Shown here piece by piece: positions 37,854 through 45,517 of a DNA stretch of 64,000 nt (the stretch's first letter is position 1; each line of letters begins with the position of its first letter). Both the position numbers and the translations under genes were made by a program. Under the pieces are notes generated by a model. It was not told the DNA's origin. It did no database searches and was given only the letters and a program-made list of their open reading frames with translations. The DNA lies in assembly GCF_014284175.1 (NCBI RefSeq), contig NZ_JACOGA010000009.1, positions 1 to 64,000 on the forward strand. Reading direction: 5' to 3'. This DNA comes from Affinundibacterium flavidum (GTDB taxonomy: Bacteria > Pseudomonadota > Gammaproteobacteria > Burkholderiales > Burkholderiaceae_D).

Positions 37854-37877
37854 AAAAGGTGGGTGACCCCATTTTTT
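37854..37877 (+). repeat. Junction motif at the distal end of module F
   Basis: AAAAGGTGGGTGACCCCATT then a T run. It is the same motif as at the other joints. On its right begins the non-cassette region with the phytanoyl-CoA dioxygenase gene. Confidence 0.7.
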
Positions 37878-38037
37878 GCGTGCGAAGTGATTGTGATTTC
37901 TGAATTCAGCCTGCGACGTTTGAAAATAGCTGTGGACTGTCCCCAAAAAAATCTTAGCGATGCGATAATTGTATACTTTAACGGCGAATCGCCGCCTTAT
38001 GCCTTTGTAATTTAGTCGCGAGTGATTTTTGTTTTTT

Positions 38038-38985
38038 ATGAATGGGATGGACAATAGTATGGCGGAGCAAAACAATCAAGGTAGCGAACATGTGATTCAA
38101 CGTTTTCAGCCGCAGCAGATTGATGCGGCGTTGGCGTATTTTAATGAGCATGGCTATTGCGTGTTCAGCAAGGCTTTTGATCCGGCTTTGGCGAAGGCCT
38201 TTTGGGGCGATGTAGGCCATCAGATCGCCCATAACGAGCGATTGAGTTATTCACTCTATGGCAAAATTTACCAGGGACCCAACACGCCACCTGATGGCAA
38301 GAAATTACCGCGTATTATCGACATCGAAAGCCATTCCGAACTGGCGCGCGAACTGATTTTGATATCGCCCATTGCCAAATTCCTCCATGCACTTTACGGC
38401 TGTCCTGGCACGTGCTTGCAAACGCTTACTTACAAGTTCTCGAGCGAGCAGCGCGCTCATTCGGACAAAGTGCTGGTTAGTCCGCCTTATGTCGGCCCGT
38501 ATGATCGCGACACGCTGGCTGCTTCTTGGTTGGCACTGGAAGCCTCCAGCGAAGCCAATGGTGCGCTCATCATTTATCCAGGCTCTCACAAACTGCCAAA
38601 GCGTAGCTTGTTCGATGGCTTTGAGGAAAGCTACGAAGCCTATACTTGCTGGCTAGATACCTGGTTGCAAGAGAACGGTTTCACGGGTGTGACTTTCCGC
38701 GCCGAGCCGGGTGACATCTTGTTTTGGCACGGTGATTTTATCCACGCTGGTGGCGCAATCCAGTCGCCGAGCGATACGCCACCAACACGCAAGAGTTTGG
38801 TGTGCCATTATGCCCGTATTCCAGCAGAGCAACCTAGTCTCGATGTGGGTTGGAGTCGTGTCAGTCTTCCCGGCGGCAGCTATTATCAGCGTGTACAGGA
38901 ATCGGCAGAACAAAAGCCACGTAGTTTCATGCAGAGGATTAAATTCCGCATGGCGTCGTTGGCGCGCAAACCAATCGGCACCTGA
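38038..38985 (+). CDS. Phytanoyl-CoA dioxygenase (PhyH) family protein
   Basis: This protein of about 315 residues is a 2-oxoglutarate/Fe(II) dioxygenase-fold enzyme. The iron ligands are His and Asp in EQRAHSDKVLV and the distal His in ILFWHGDFIHAGG. NGALIIYPGSHKLP is the usual strand before it. ATGs at 38038, 38047 and 38059 are in frame; only the last has a weak GGGATGG upstream. Its plus strand orientation and composition differ from the surrounding cassettes, so it is inserted or resident sequence between two cassette runs. The substrate is unknown. Confidence 0.88.
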   Translation: MNGMDNSMAEQNNQGSEHVIQRFQPQQIDAALAYFNEHGYCVFSKAFDPALAKAFWGDVGHQIAHNERLSYSLYGKIYQGPNTPPDGKKLPRIIDIESHSELARELILISPIAKFLHALYGCPGTCLQTLTYKFSSEQRAHSDKVLVSPPYVGPYDRDTLAASWLALEASSEANGALIIYPGSHKLPKRSLFDGFEESYEAYTCWLDTWLQENGFTGVTFRAEPGDILFWHGDFIHAGGAIQSPSDTPPTRKSLVCHYARIPAEQPSLDVGWSRVSLPGGSYYQRVQESAEQKPRSFMQRIKFRMASLARKPIGT

Positions 38986-39194
38986 ATCACCGACTGCAAA
39001 TCGTGGCTCGTTGCGGAAGCGTCGGGTCCGTTTTTTTGATGCTTGTATCTGGGTTTGCGATGCGATTTGCGATTCATCATGCCGTCGTCATTTATTCCAA
39101 TCACGCTGTGTCGAAACATATTCATGCCGAATTGCTGGGGCTGTCGAGCTAGTTGTTTTCTAACTTAATTTGACTTATGCGGTTTTCTTGCGCA

Positions 39195-39241
39195 GCGTTT
39201 AGCGACATCACGGTCTCACCTTCGACTGTCTTGTTATGCGT
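39195..39241 (-). other. Possible short attC
   Basis: Minus strand: CGCATAACAAGACAGTCGAAG resembles R''-L'', and CGCTAAACGC a worn R'. The stop of the gene at 39208 lies inside. Palindromicity is weak. Confidence 0.35.
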
Positions 39242-39576
39242 GTCCATATCAACATAATGCAATGCCCTGAAAAATAGCCGATGGCGCAGTACAACAGAAC
39301 AATCATGAATAGCAACGGCACCATAATTATTGCCGAGCTTCGTACTGATTCAAAAAATAGACTAATCGTGAACGCACTAACACCTAGCGCGGCTATACCG
39401 CCAAAATACACTGATGGCTGTGAAATTTTCGCACCACCTATAAGAGCATTAACAATAAATAGGCATGCGATTGAGATGCTGGATAGCCCGCCACTTAGCC
39501 AGCATATTGCAAAAAATATGGCGACAGTAGCGATACTAAGTAAGCCAGGACTGTTTCTAATCATTGAAAGTGTCAT
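39208..39576 (-). CDS. Membrane protein (second cassette behind module G)
   Basis: The protein has 122 residues and three to four hydrophobic segments (LLSIATVAIFFAICWLSGG, ISIACLFIVNALIGG, FGGIAALGVSAFTISLFF, IIMVPLLFMIVLLYCAIGYF). I start at ATG 39576, 7 bp after the GTTAAGT R' box, because the longer frame to 39615 would encode the attC itself. No family recognised. Confidence 0.68.
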   Translation of the reverse strand: MTLSMIRNSPGLLSIATVAIFFAICWLSGGLSSISIACLFIVNALIGGAKISQPSVYFGGIAALGVSAFTISLFFESVRSSAIIMVPLLFMIVLLYCAIGYFSGHCIMLIWTRITRQSKVRP

Positions 39577-39578
39577 GA

Positions 39579-39645
39579 GACTTAACGTCCTCTCGATTGA
39601 AGAGTTAGTCCGCACCGCACACCAATCGTTGAAGCGATGCTAGCG
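39579..39645 (-). other. attC site (worn R'')
   Basis: Minus strand: the 3' end is GGACGTTAAGTC, a good R' (GTTAAGT). The 5' end is CGCTAGCATCGCTTCAACG, where R'' has TAGC instead of TAAC, and the TAG is the stop codon of the upstream gene. It is short (about 65 bp) and only partly palindromic. Confidence 0.55.
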
Positions 39646-40044
39646 AGAGCACCATTGCTTCTCGCAAGGAATTCCATTCTTATCGCCATCCATCTTGGCG
39701 CCAGAGCAGTGGGCGAGGAAGTACTTTGCTTCCTCACATGATTTCATTTGAGAGCAATACTGCCGACCATCGCAACTAAAGTTGCCAGGCGAAGCGGTTG
39801 GGGCAGAAGCAACTTCTCCTGGGCGTGCTGATGCCGCGGAAGCGGCCGCAGCGCGTCGCTTCTTCTCAGCAGCGTTGAGTTCTTCTAACGTGGGGGGCTT
39901 CCGAGCTTGGTTCGAGGGACAAGGCCTCTGTTGATAGGTGACGGCACCATTGATGATGCACTTGTTCATTGGTGCAGCCTCGACGCAAGTGGCAGCTAAT
40001 ACGAGACCAGCAGCTGCCATGAGCAGCGATGATATATTGAACAT
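39640..40044 (-). CDS. Secreted protein with DUF4124-like and excalibur domains (first cassette behind module G)
   Basis: The protein has 134 residues with signal peptide SSLLMAAAGLVLAATCVEA. A DUF4124-like part (NKCIINGAVTYQQRPC) is followed by an Ala-rich linker (RRAAAASAASARP). The C-terminal excalibur domain (YCSQMKSCEEAKYFLAHC, then MDGDKNGIPCEKQWC) carries the DxDxxGxPCE calcium-binding core. It is probably periplasmic. The stop TAG is part of the attC R'' and the ATG follows the attI-like junction of module G by 14 bp. Confidence 0.85.
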   Translation of the reverse strand: MFNISSLLMAAAGLVLAATCVEAAPMNKCIINGAVTYQQRPCPSNQARKPPTLEELNAAEKKRRAAAASAASARPGEVASAPTASPGNFSCDGRQYCSQMKSCEEAKYFLAHCSGAKMDGDKNGIPCEKQWCSR

Positions 40045-40059
40045 GATGGTGCAATCTAA

Positions 40060-40136
40060 TAGGGTTTAAAGTGAAAGAAACTGAAGTTAACATGTCGATA
40101 AATAATTTGCAATAAGGTTCTAAGCATCTCGGAAGC
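40060..40136 (-). repeat. attI-like module G (short)
   Basis: The minus-strand core is CACTTTAAACCCTATTAGA, a worn attI-like end, with CATGTTAACTTCAG upstream as in modules E and F. Homology ends at about 40136, where the junction motif begins. Confidence 0.75.
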
Positions 40137-40137
40137 G

Positions 40138-40164
40138 GAAAGAATGGATGACCCCATTCTTTTT
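40138..40164 (+). repeat. Junction motif at the distal end of module G
   Basis: AAAGAATGGATGACCCCATT then CTTTTT. It separates module G from a truncated cassette gene. Confidence 0.72.
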
Positions 40165-40286
40165 CGATCACCAAAAATTTTCTTGGGATGATTAAGTAAA
40201 AACTCTGCATACTGTTCGGGCAAGCGAAGTCCCAACCATTGCTCAAGCTCTGCAATTCTCTCGGTTAATTCCATCTGCTCAATTAT

Positions 40287-40357
40287 CTTTTAACCTTAAT
40301 TTGAAATGCACGTGCCTGCGCGTCCAGCGAAGCGAAGTCAAATGTCCTGTTACACGC
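40287..40357 (-). other. Candidate attC after the PPOX gene
   Basis: Minus strand: GCGTGTAACAGGACATTTGAC fits R''-L'', and CAAATTAAGGTTAAAAG fits L'-R'. The ends (ACATTTGA and TCAAATT) are partly complementary. It separates the flavoprotein and SUKH genes at cassette spacing. Confidence 0.45.
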
Positions 40358-40381
40358 TTTTTACCCACGGTGCCAACAACC

Positions 40382-41011
40382 TTAGTAGAGCGTAGCTCGT
40401 TGCCTTGAGGGTAGTTCACGGTCGTATTTCTCACCGTCGATTTGCTCATTTGTAAGAGCCGCCAACATCGTGCCAGCGCTTGGGATTTGGGACTTGGCAT
40501 CTGGTGCAATAGGTTGCCACAACTTGGAACGTTGAATTGCCCTCGCGCACTGAAAGAAGACAGCCTCGACTTTGACGATAAGCACACACTTGGGTAAATT
40601 GCCTTCCATTGAAAAGCATTGCAGTAGTTCAGGGTCGGCAGTGATGCTGGCGCGACCATTGACGCGCAATGTCTCGCCTACACCGGGAATGAGAAACAGC
40701 AAAGCGACCCGTGGATCAGTGAGTATGTTTCGCAAGCTATCGGCGCGGTTATTGCCTCTGCGTTCGGGTATTAGCAAGGTGTGTTCGTCTTTGACGATCA
40801 CGAAACCAGGAGGATCACCACGGGGTGATGCATCTAGCCCATCAGGACCACTCGTTGCCAACACGGCGAACGGAGATGCTTCAATGAGTGCCCGATAATG
40901 CGGATGCACGAACGACACCTCTTTTTTCAGCGACGCCTCACCAATCTCGCCGAAAAGCGAGGCCAATTGTTCCGGTGTGCTAACGATGTATTGCTCTGCT
41001 GTGTGAGTCAT
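40382..41011 (-). CDS. PPOX-class flavin-dependent oxidoreductase (MSMEG_1061-like)
   Basis: The protein has 209 residues with the pyridoxamine-5'-phosphate-oxidase-like split barrel. FAVLATSGPDGLDASPRGDPPGF is the FMN-binding entry, then RRGNNRADSLRNILTDPRVALLFLIPG and ETLRVNGRASI. The C-terminus has CARAIQRSKLW. It matches the MSMEG_1061 subfamily, which binds FMN and probably reduces a small molecule. Its ATG lies 14 bp after the R' box of the attC at 41025, so it is a cassette. Confidence 0.88.
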   Translation of the reverse strand: MTHTAEQYIVSTPEQLASLFGEIGEASLKKEVSFVHPHYRALIEASPFAVLATSGPDGLDASPRGDPPGFVIVKDEHTLLIPERRGNNRADSLRNILTDPRVALLFLIPGVGETLRVNGRASITADPELLQCFSMEGNLPKCVLIVKVEAVFFQCARAIQRSKLWQPIAPDAKSQIPSAGTMLAALTNEQIDGEKYDRELPSRQRATLY

Positions 41012-41024
41012 GGGTAAATTGGAA

Positions 41025-41122
41025 GCGTATAACGTTGAGATGCCGGGATCGCCGACATCGAAATTTGAAATAGTAGAGCAGCCATTGTCAGCGATTCCCT
41101 GTCCATCGTCTAGTTAGCTATT
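41025..41122 (-). other. attC recombination site
   Basis: Minus strand: R'' is in AATAGCTAACTAG, then L'' GACGATGGACAGG. R' is in CTCAACGTTATACGC. GGGAATCGCTGACA near the 5' side pairs with TGTCGGCGATCCC near the 3' side with one unpaired A, the extrahelical base typical of attC. About 98 bp. Confidence 0.78.
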
Positions 41123-41287
41123 GGAACTGTTAATACAGTAACGGAAGAGATACGAAAAATGGAGCGCATGCAATTATTTTGCGCTTCTTTAGATAGCTTG
41201 TCTTGATACTTCTTTTGATTCGCTTCCTCTTGCTTTGACAAAGCTGGCTCACTTTGACTATCACGGCTCTGGTTTCTTGCCTTTCAT
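41110..41287 (-). pseudogene. Small broken cassette ORF
   Basis: A frame encoding SKQEEANQKKYQDKLSKEAQ and ending in VTVLTVPIAN-TAG stops inside the attC at 41025, as cassette genes do, but has no start codon. An ATG at 41287 (MKGKKPEP) is one frame away. Removing one base near 41262 would give about 58 residues. A GTTAAGTG box at 41323-41331 would be the cassette's left border. It was too short to be listed as a normal gene. Confidence 0.35.
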
Positions 41288-41380
41288 AACAGACCCTAAT
41301 ACATATGAGACTTTTTGCGAAACACTTAACGTAGTCATTAAGTTAAAATGCACTATATTAAAATACATAGAAAAAAGATG

Positions 41381-43582
41381 AAGTCACAAAAACATTTTTC
41401 GAATTACCTTTATTTAATTGTTTTCTTACTTAGCGCATGCGGAGGCGGTGAGACCCACACCGTAGTTGTGGAAAAAGCCGTGAAACCAACGCCTTCCTTA
41501 GAATTCGTCGCGGGAAGTTTGGGTGGCGAAGGCAATAGTGACTTGGGAGTTGGGCGCTTTTACCGGCCTGTAGGCTTGGCAATTACTGCCGATGGGACAA
41601 CCTATACCATTAGCTCGCCAAGCGGCGCTTTGCGCAAACTAACTCCCAATGGTCAAATAAAAAGCATTTCTCTGCTGCCCAATGATTTACGCTGGTCAGA
41701 AACCGACCCCGTTGAAATTTTACCCAGAAATATTGTCTTGGATAAGGATGAAAACGTCTATGTTGGCGACTTAGAAAATTGCCGCATCATAAGAGTGACA
41801 CCGAGTGAACAAGTCAGTGTATTTGCGGGTTCAAGCTGCGGGTATAGAGATGGCACAAAAGACCAAGCACAATTTCGTTCAGTGGGCTTGCTCGCTATAG
41901 ATCAACGAAGAAACGCGATTTATGTAGGGGATAGGGAGAATCACAGCATCCGAAAAATATCACCGGATGGCCAAGTTTCAACCATTGCAGGCAAACCAGG
42001 CGACGAACGCATACAAGATGGTCGCTTAGACACTGCGCGCTTTGGCAAGTTAACGAGTATCGCAATGGAAGACAATATTTTGGCGAGAAGCCCAAGATTA
42101 GTTATTGTTGACAATTATTCAATAATACGAACTATCGATACCCAAGGCGAAGTTAAAACACTAACATTTGCAGAGTATGGCTCATTTACTGGTTCATTAT
42201 TCATGAGCAGCATCGACCTGTACGCAATGTCGGAACGTGGATTGATTAAATTAAATAATGTCTTTGACCTTAACTACAGCCGAAATTTTCTAACCACCTA
42301 TGACAATGTAACGTTCTATGACGATGTGCGATTCAATCCAGGTTTTATTCAACTTGGTAACAGTGGTGTTGGCTACTCACCCGGCCAATTAGCATTCGGT
42401 TCAACACAGTCTGTTGATGTGACCGATGGAATTTTCTTTGCGGATACATTTAATCATGCGCTAAGAAAAATAAAGCTTGAATCTCCACCATATTCTGGTT
42501 CTTTCTATTCAATTAATACGTTCGCTGGTAAAACGTCAGCTCCACAACATGTGCCGTATCTTAACTTTAGTAAATTTCCTGTGCCTGCTGATAATAGCGC
42601 GTGGATAGATCTCCCTCTTGATAGATTACAAGAGATCGCTGTAGACACATCTGGAAGTATTCATATCGACTTTCTTCCATGGACCACTCAAGAACGTGCA
42701 TATAGCAAAATTAATACACAGGGTGAAATCACGACACGAAGCATTTATAAAAGTTCTTTTCCATCAGCACCGACCTATATGGCTCCAAATGGCGCGCAAT
42801 ATTTTCTTGCCCCGGATCAAATTTGGTTTAAACGCAAGGTGAGCTATGGTGAAGAATTTGCTGTTTTAGCCGGAAAGACTCATCTCCCCGACGATTACAG
42901 TTACAAACTAATCAATCCTGATCCCAAAGATGGCAAAGGTGAAAATGCGATCTTTAATAATATTCGGGCGCATGTTTTTGATGAGCAAGGCAATATTTAT
43001 CTGATAGACCGTGAAAAGTTTACGAGGTGGGACGATGATCAGATTTTTTGGTTTAGTCGCGCCCGAGGTGGCTTAGTACGTAAGGTATCTGCCGATGGCA
43101 CGGTCACTACCTTAGCAGGATCAATTGACGAGCATGGCCATGTCGATGGTCCCGGCCACCAAGCCCGTTTCCATGGCCCCATGCACATCACACGCGACCC
43201 ACAAAATAATCTTTACGTGGCTGATGCATTTAACCATGTTATTCGCAAAATTCGACCCGATGGCTATGTGTCTACATTTGCAGGGACACCTAAAGTGGCG
43301 GGCGATAAAAATGGGTTAGCCAGTCAGGCCAGTTTCAATGAGCCCAACTTGGTGTGTTTTGATAAGCATGGCAATTTATATGTGTCGGATAGCGGCAATT
43401 TCTTGATCCGCAAAATTACGCCTCAGGGGCAGGTTTCCAACGTGGTAGGCATCTCAGGGATACGCGGCGTAGCTTTGGGTAAGCTACCGACCAGCATCTC
43501 ATTCGTCTCGGGCATGCACGTTGATCAAAATGATGTGATGTATTTATACACTGAGAATTCTCTGTTAAAAATACAGCTGTGA
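41381..43582 (+). CDS. NHL-repeat lipoprotein
   Basis: The protein has about 733 residues. I start at ATG 41381 (MKSQKHFSNY), giving a lipoprotein signal YLYLIVFLLSAC. It contains repeated NHL beta-propeller blades, for example QVSVFAGSSCGYRDGTKDQA, IYVGDRENHSIRKISPDGQV, LYVADAFNHVIRKIRPDGYV and LYVSDSGNFLIRKITPQGQV, each followed by an FAG or LAG strand. These form six-bladed propellers that bind proteins or act as scaffolds. It is an outer-membrane-anchored protein of unknown partner. It is on the plus strand between cassette runs and has no attC of its own. Confidence 0.88.
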   Translation, partial: KSQKHFSNYLYLIVFLLSACGGGETHTVVVEKAVKPTPSLEFVAGSLGGEGNSDLGVGRFYRPVGLAITADGTTYTISSPSGALRKLTPNGQIKSISLLPNDLRWSETDPVEILPRNIVLDKDENVYVGDLENCRIIRVTPSEQVSVFAGSSCGYRDGTKDQAQFRSVGLLAIDQRRNAIYVGDRENHSIRKISPDGQVSTIAGKPGDERIQDGRLDTARFGKLTSIAMEDNILARSPRLVIVDNYSIIRTIDTQGEVKTLTFAEYGSFTGSLFMSSIDLYAMSERGLIKLNNVFDLNYSRNFLTTYDNVTFYDDVRFNPGFIQLGNSGVGYSPGQLAFGSTQSVDVTDGIFFADTFNHALRKIKLESPPYSGSFYSINTFAGKTSAPQHVPYLNFSKFPVPADNSAWIDLPLDRLQEIAVDTSGSIHIDFLPWTTQERAYSKINTQGEITTRSIYKSSFPSAPTYMAPNGAQYFLAPDQIWFKRKVSYGEEFAVLAGKTHLPDDYSYKLINPDPKDGKGENAIFNNIRAHVFDEQGNIYLIDREKFTRWDDDQIFWFSRARGGLVRKVSADGTVTTLAGSIDEHGHVDGPGHQARFHGPMHITRDPQNNLYVADAFNHVIRKIRPDGYVSTFAGTPKVAGDKNGLASQASFNEPNLVCFDKHGNLYVSDSGNFLIRKITPQGQVSNVVGISGIRGVALGKLPTSISFVSGMHVDQNDVMYLYTENSLLKIQL

Positions 43583-43737
43583 GGCTGAGTATTGACCACA
43601 GGCTAGACGACATAGCGGTGGTGAGTTAGCCGAAGCTATAGCAAAGCAATTCAACAACTTAGCCGTAGAGAGCGCAGAGAAGTGACTTAAAAAATCTCCT
43701 CCCCCTCTGCGGCTTGTTTTGAACCGAATTGGTATAA

Positions 43738-43766
43738 GAAAAGAATAGGTGACCCCAATTTTTCTT
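43738..43766 (+). repeat. Junction motif left of the module E cassettes
   Basis: AAAGAATAGGTGACCCCAAT then a T run. It lies between the NHL gene and the two-gene cassette at 43873-44420, in the same orientation as the other copies. Confidence 0.72.
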
Positions 43767-43872
43767 TTTAAGCACCGTTTGGCAATTCCAATTGCGAGCC
43801 TTCGTAATTATTTCCTCATTTTCGAGGTAAAGAGTTAGGTCGCAAGTTGGCTATGCGCCAACGACATTGCAG

Positions 43873-44271
43873 CTACTGCGGCGTAACCGATATTTGTACG
43901 TTTCCCATAGGCGCCTGACAAACGTGTGTTTTCTCGCCCAAGACAGTTCCATCAATATCGAACGAGCATTCAACCAAGCCATTAGCATACAAATGGCGGA
44001 CGATGATGTAGAAACGTAGGTCGCTGCTTTGAGTTCCATTTGGTCCATATCCACGAACCCAAAATCCTATCTCTGTATTGACGCCATTGACATTGACAGG
44101 TTGCGTACTACTTGATGGAACTACACAGCCACTAAAGCCGCCCTGAGTTTGTTCCGACTTTACAGTAATCAGCGGGCACTGGTTTGCGCTCGGTACTGCC
44201 GGCGAACCATCTCCTCCGCAGCCTGCCACGGCGACCACGAGAATGAGTAAAAAAGTTCTAATAGTTACCAT
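43873..44271 (-). CDS. Small lipoprotein (cassette behind module E)
   Basis: The protein has 132 residues. The lipobox is VAVAGC with Cys18. The mature part is beta-rich with VNGVNTEIGFWVRGYGPNG and four cysteines. I start at ATG 44271, overlapping the TGA of the preceding small gene by one base (TGATG). No family recognised. The sequence after its stop contains ACCTAAC and short hairpins but no complete attC before the junction motif at 43738. Confidence 0.72.
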   Translation of the reverse strand: MVTIRTFLLILVVAVAGCGGDGSPAVPSANQCPLITVKSEQTQGGFSGCVVPSSSTQPVNVNGVNTEIGFWVRGYGPNGTQSSDLRFYIIVRHLYANGLVECSFDIDGTVLGEKTHVCQAPMGNVQISVTPQ

Positions 44272-44420
44272 CAATTCTCGCTAGATTTTGATTTGAAGTG
44301 CGCAAAGTTTAAAAGTGCTATGCCAGTTACAAAACACCAAAATTGAAAGTTCGGGAGATTTCCTGCCATTGCACCGACGACCAAGCCAGATCCTAAGCCC
44401 ACAGCGATATTCTTAAGCAT
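44271..44420 (-). CDS. Small two-helix membrane protein (cassette behind module E)
   Basis: The protein has 49 residues. ATG 44420 is preceded by AAGGAG at 9 bp, a better start than the upstream in-frame codons. It has two hydrophobic helices (IAVGLGSGLVVGAMAG and FWCFVTGIALLNF) with a glycine zipper in the first, which suggests helix packing. It is translationally coupled to the lipoprotein gene. Function unknown. Confidence 0.65.
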   Translation of the reverse strand: MLKNIAVGLGSGLVVGAMAGNLPNFQFWCFVTGIALLNFAHFKSKSSEN

Positions 44421-44510
44421 CTTTTTTAACTCCTTCAATTTGTTTTTTTCGATCATCTGTATATTTTTGATCTTCAACAACTATCTTTGTCTGACGTTTT
44501 CGAAAAGTCT

Positions 44511-44863
44511 AACTTGTTTTAAACTCAAAGAAGCCGAAGTTAACATGTCGATAAATAATTTGCAAGATGGTTCTATGCCTCTCAAAGGCCTTACTCAGCC
44601 TTACTCTTTTTTGTTATACCTATCAAAAAACGTATAACAAGAAAAATCTATGTGTCGAAGAAATAGTACTGAAAGATTAAAAAAGACGTGTGGAGTAAAG
44701 TCTGAGAATACAGCATTCAATTTTGAGTCTTGCGACATATCTTTTACGTGAAAATTGATCAAAGTCGGCCAGGCAAAGTGGATCCATCAATAAGAAAGTA
44801 GACAATCATCATTCGCAATTTCACTCAGTACATCGACGCACAGCGGCTAAAAAAGTTATCACC
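44511..44863 (-). repeat. attI-like module E
   Basis: Minus-strand core GAGTTTAAAACAAGTTAGAC. Upstream are CATGTTAACTTCGG, then a candidate promoter TTGCAA-N17-TAACTT, then the inverted repeat TTGTTATAC/GTATAACAA (44611-44640). About 220 bp similar to modules D and A follow, leading into the helicase fragment at 44864. Confidence 0.85.
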
Positions 44864-45271
44864 CTAAACCCCATCCTTCAACAAGCGCAACAAAGCCTCA
44901 GTATCAAGACGTCCGGCCATTTCGCCACCGTCCAATAAACTATCCGCGAGCTCGCGTTTCTCCGTATGCAGGGCGAGGATTTTTTCTTCTATGGTGTCTT
45001 GCCTGATTAAGCGATAAATGGTGATCGGGCGTTGTTGGCCCATGCGGTGGGCTCGGTCTGAGCTATGGTTTTCTACTGCTGGATTCTACCTTGGATCGAG
45101 GTGAATCACGTGGTCGGCGGCGGTTAGGTGGAGGCCTGTGCCACCGGCTTTGAGGCTGATTAAAAAGATACCGCCATCGCCTGCTTGAAATGCATCAACG
45201 CGTTTCTTGCGTTCGGTGGCGGGCGTGCTGCCATCGAGATATTGATAGGCGATGCCTTGTTCATCCAGCCA
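44864..45271 (-). pseudogene. SNF2 helicase 3'-end fragment E
   Basis: 408 bp correspond to 60377-60785 of the intact gene (last about 135 codons). Several substitutions and small indels, for example around the DPWWNPAVEDQ codons, break the frame, making this the oldest-looking copy. Homology ends within the codons for the YLDG/AYQ region. Confidence 0.9.
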
Positions 45272-45295
45272 AAGAAAGATTGAGGTCAGCTCTAG

Positions 45296-45312
45296 TAAAG
45301 AATCGGGTCAGT
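45296..45312 (+). repeat. Junction motif variant after fragment E
   Basis: TAAAGAATCGGGTCAGTTC lies about 25 bp beyond the end of helicase homology. It is divergent from the consensus after GGGT. Confidence 0.5.
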
Positions 45313-45517
45313 TCTAACACCTATACATTCAAAATGCATCATCAACCAATCACGGCAATAAGACACCGATCCGTCAAATTCCATCCTTAATACCCTTGCC
45401 ATTTCAGAATGCCGCTATGGCTTTTTGGGGGAAGCGTATTAATGTTAGAGCTGATCTCTTTTCTTGTGATTTTGCAAGAAGATAGAGCTAGAGACTCTAG
45501 TTCGGTCAATGTCAAAA

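Larger units (their letters stand above)
40056..40274 (-). pseudogene. SMI1/KNR4 (SUKH)-like gene truncated by the module G junction
   Basis: The first about 40 residues (ELTERIAELEQWLGLRLPEQ, then YAEFLLNHP) are the classical N-terminus of SUKH-fold immunity proteins, which normally run to 130-200 residues. After KIFGDRKRMG the frame enters the junction motif and module G and ends at 40056, so the last part is foreign. The cassette lost its 3' end and attC when the module was joined. It was probably a contact-inhibition immunity gene. Confidence 0.7.

Noticed and set aside
43780..43872. A complete attC after the lipoprotein gene at 43873
   Set aside because: ACCTAAC and small hairpins (GTTGGC/GCCAAC) are present, but no matching R' box or paired arms could be found before the junction motif.
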